This document shows, piece after piece, positions 63,083-64,000 of a stretch of DNA of 64,000 nt. Under the pieces are notes generated by a model. That model was not told the DNA's origin. It saw only the letters and a list, made by a program, of their open reading frames with translations, and made no database searches. Source of the stretch: JABCYV01 sp963729325 (GTDB taxonomy: Bacteria > Acidobacteriota > Terriglobia > Terriglobales > Acidobacteriaceae). The translations under genes were made by a program, and so were the position numbers. The stretch's first letter is position 1; each line of letters opens with the position of its first letter. The stretch is taken from NCBI GenBank assembly GCA_963729325.1, contig CAVSNS010000019.1, forward strand, positions 1 through 64,000. Reading direction: 5' to 3'.

Positions 63083-64000
63083 ATGACCAGACGCCTGACC
63101 ATGGCGCAAGCCCTCATTACGTTTCTGAAGAACCAATACAGCCAGCGCGATGGTAAGGAATATCGCTTCTTTGAGGGATGCCTGGGAATTTTCGGCCATG
63201 GCAACGTTGCCGGCATCGGACAGGCGCTGGAGCAAGATCCAGAGTTACCCTATTACCTTTTCCGCAACGAACAAGCGATGGTTCATACCGCGGCGGGCTT
63301 TGCCAGAACCAGCAACCGGTTGCGAACCTTGGTCTGCACCACTTCGATCGGTCCTGGCGCTACCAACATGGTGACGGGAGCCGCCGGGGCGACGATCAAC
63401 CACTTGCCCGTGCTCCTCGTTCCAGGTGACATCTTCGCGCGACGCAATGTGGCGCCGGTGCTCCAGCAACTAGAGTCTTCGACGACCGAGGACATCTCCG
63501 TCAATGATTGCTTCAAGCCGGTCTCCCGTTACTGGGATCGGATTAATCGGCCGGAGCAGATCCTGACCTCGCTGCCTGCTGCCATACGAACACTAACTTC
63601 ACCGTCGGAAACCGGTGCGGTCGTGCTTGCCTTACCGCAAGACGTACAAGCCGAGGCTTTTGATTATCCAGAACAGTTTTTCGAGAAACGAGTGTGGACC
63701 ATCGCCCGCCCGAGATGCGACCGCCAGCTTCTGGCCAAATCAGCAGAATGGATACGCTCTGCCCGGCAGCCGTTGATTGTCGCCGGCGGGGGCGTGATCT
63801 ATTCGGAAGCAAGCCAGACACTGAATGAATTAGCCTCACAAACAGGAATTCCGGTGGTGGAGACTCAGGCAGGAAAGGGTTCGCTGCCCTACGATCATCC
63901 TCAGGCGCTTGGTGCGATCGGTGTGACCGGCACACCTGGCGCCAACGTTCTTGCTCGCGAGGCTGATCTAATTATTGGTATTGGTACCCGGTACAGCGAC
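63083..64000 (+). CDS. iolD: 3D-(3,5/4)-trihydroxycyclohexane-1,2-dione hydrolase IolD (cut by window end)
   Basis: A thiamine-diphosphate enzyme of inositol catabolism; 306 residues are seen before the window ends. RLTMAQALITFLKNQYSQRD, RFFEGCLGIFGHGNVAGIGQ, FRNEQAMVHTAAGFARTSNR (with the catalytic Glu) and VCTTSIGPGATNMVTGAAGA are the N-terminal PYR-domain features. NHLPVLLVPGDIFARR and the middle domain (QPLIVAGGGVIYSEASQ) follow. The start is ATG 63083, with CGGAG about eleven bases upstream. The ThDP-binding half must lie to the right of the window. Confidence 0.93.
   Translation, partial: MTRRLTMAQALITFLKNQYSQRDGKEYRFFEGCLGIFGHGNVAGIGQALEQDPELPYYLFRNEQAMVHTAAGFARTSNRLRTLVCTTSIGPGATNMVTGAAGATINHLPVLLVPGDIFARRNVAPVLQQLESSTTEDISVNDCFKPVSRYWDRINRPEQILTSLPAAIRTLTSPSETGAVVLALPQDVQAEAFDYPEQFFEKRVWTIARPRCDRQLLAKSAEWIRSARQPLIVAGGGVIYSEASQTLNELASQTGIPVVETQAGKGSLPYDHPQALGAIGVTGTPGANVLAREADLIIGIGTRYSD

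Overview
The window looks like one contig of an Acidobacteriota chromosome, probably of the Koribacter/Terriglobia type. This is inferred from gene content, not from a search: a TPR-bearing Ser/Thr kinase, PEGA and DUF4097 proteins, M13 and M49 peptidases, a winged-helix regulator with a membrane C-terminus, two secreted amidohydrolases, a lipid A cluster and GC near 58-60%. Genes are short-spaced and on both strands. No rRNA, CRISPR array or prophage was seen.

Layout. 1-3200 holds a broken membrane-protein gene, a candidate small RNA, a lone receiver protein, a PEGA protein behind a sigma54-like site, and a non-coding stretch ending in a terminator. 3399-7290 has dnaB, an odd tRNA and lepA. 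7396-11115 has a conserved hypothetical, an M50 protease with zinc ribbons, an amidohydrolase overlapping maf, and a 55-aa tatA. 11256-20147 has an M20 peptidase with an in-frame stop, then fabZ-lpxA-(hypothetical)-lpxI, a kinase/TPR gene, a DinB protein and a Gfo/Idh oxidoreductase. 20405-25430 has a TonB-like protein, an M13 peptidase, a DUF4097 protein and a membrane winged-helix regulator. 25504-34676 has a 55-aa membrane protein with miaA, a NagZ-type GH3, a lipoprotein, a zinc-ribbon membrane protein, pyrB-pyrC, kbl and a HAD hydrolase. 34731-44003 has a glycine-zipper lipoprotein remnant, a YhaM-like nuclease with a SurA-like foldase, an M49 peptidase, a TMEM175 channel, a SpoIIE-type phosphatase, an fmdB-type protein and rsmI. 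44322-55535 has a YqeY protein, a class V aminotransferase with serA, an M50-CBS protease against a beta-propeller remnant, rsmD, RidA, a second amidohydrolase and a CBS protein. 55778-58967 holds the remains of a motility locus: an in-frame FlgF-MotB fusion, cheB, and an IS630-type element inserted at the cheB 3' end. 59491-64000 has a degenerate receiver, an RRM protein with a small basic partner, galT, and an inositol operon start (iolB, iolD) behind a palindromic operator-like site.

The most striking global feature is that more than twenty genes, many of them housekeeping (dnaB, pyrB, pyrC, serA, rsmD, rsmI, lpxI, surA), are interrupted by small frame changes although their protein sequence continues cleanly in the next frame. 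This is best explained by indel errors in the underlying sequence, so each such gene is given as one span with the break position. The most interesting biology is the FlgF-MotB fusion, the 60-nt candidate sRNA, short hairpin repeats sitting at stop codons with compensatory base changes, a nested stem-loop leader before the TonB-like gene, and the irregular tRNA.
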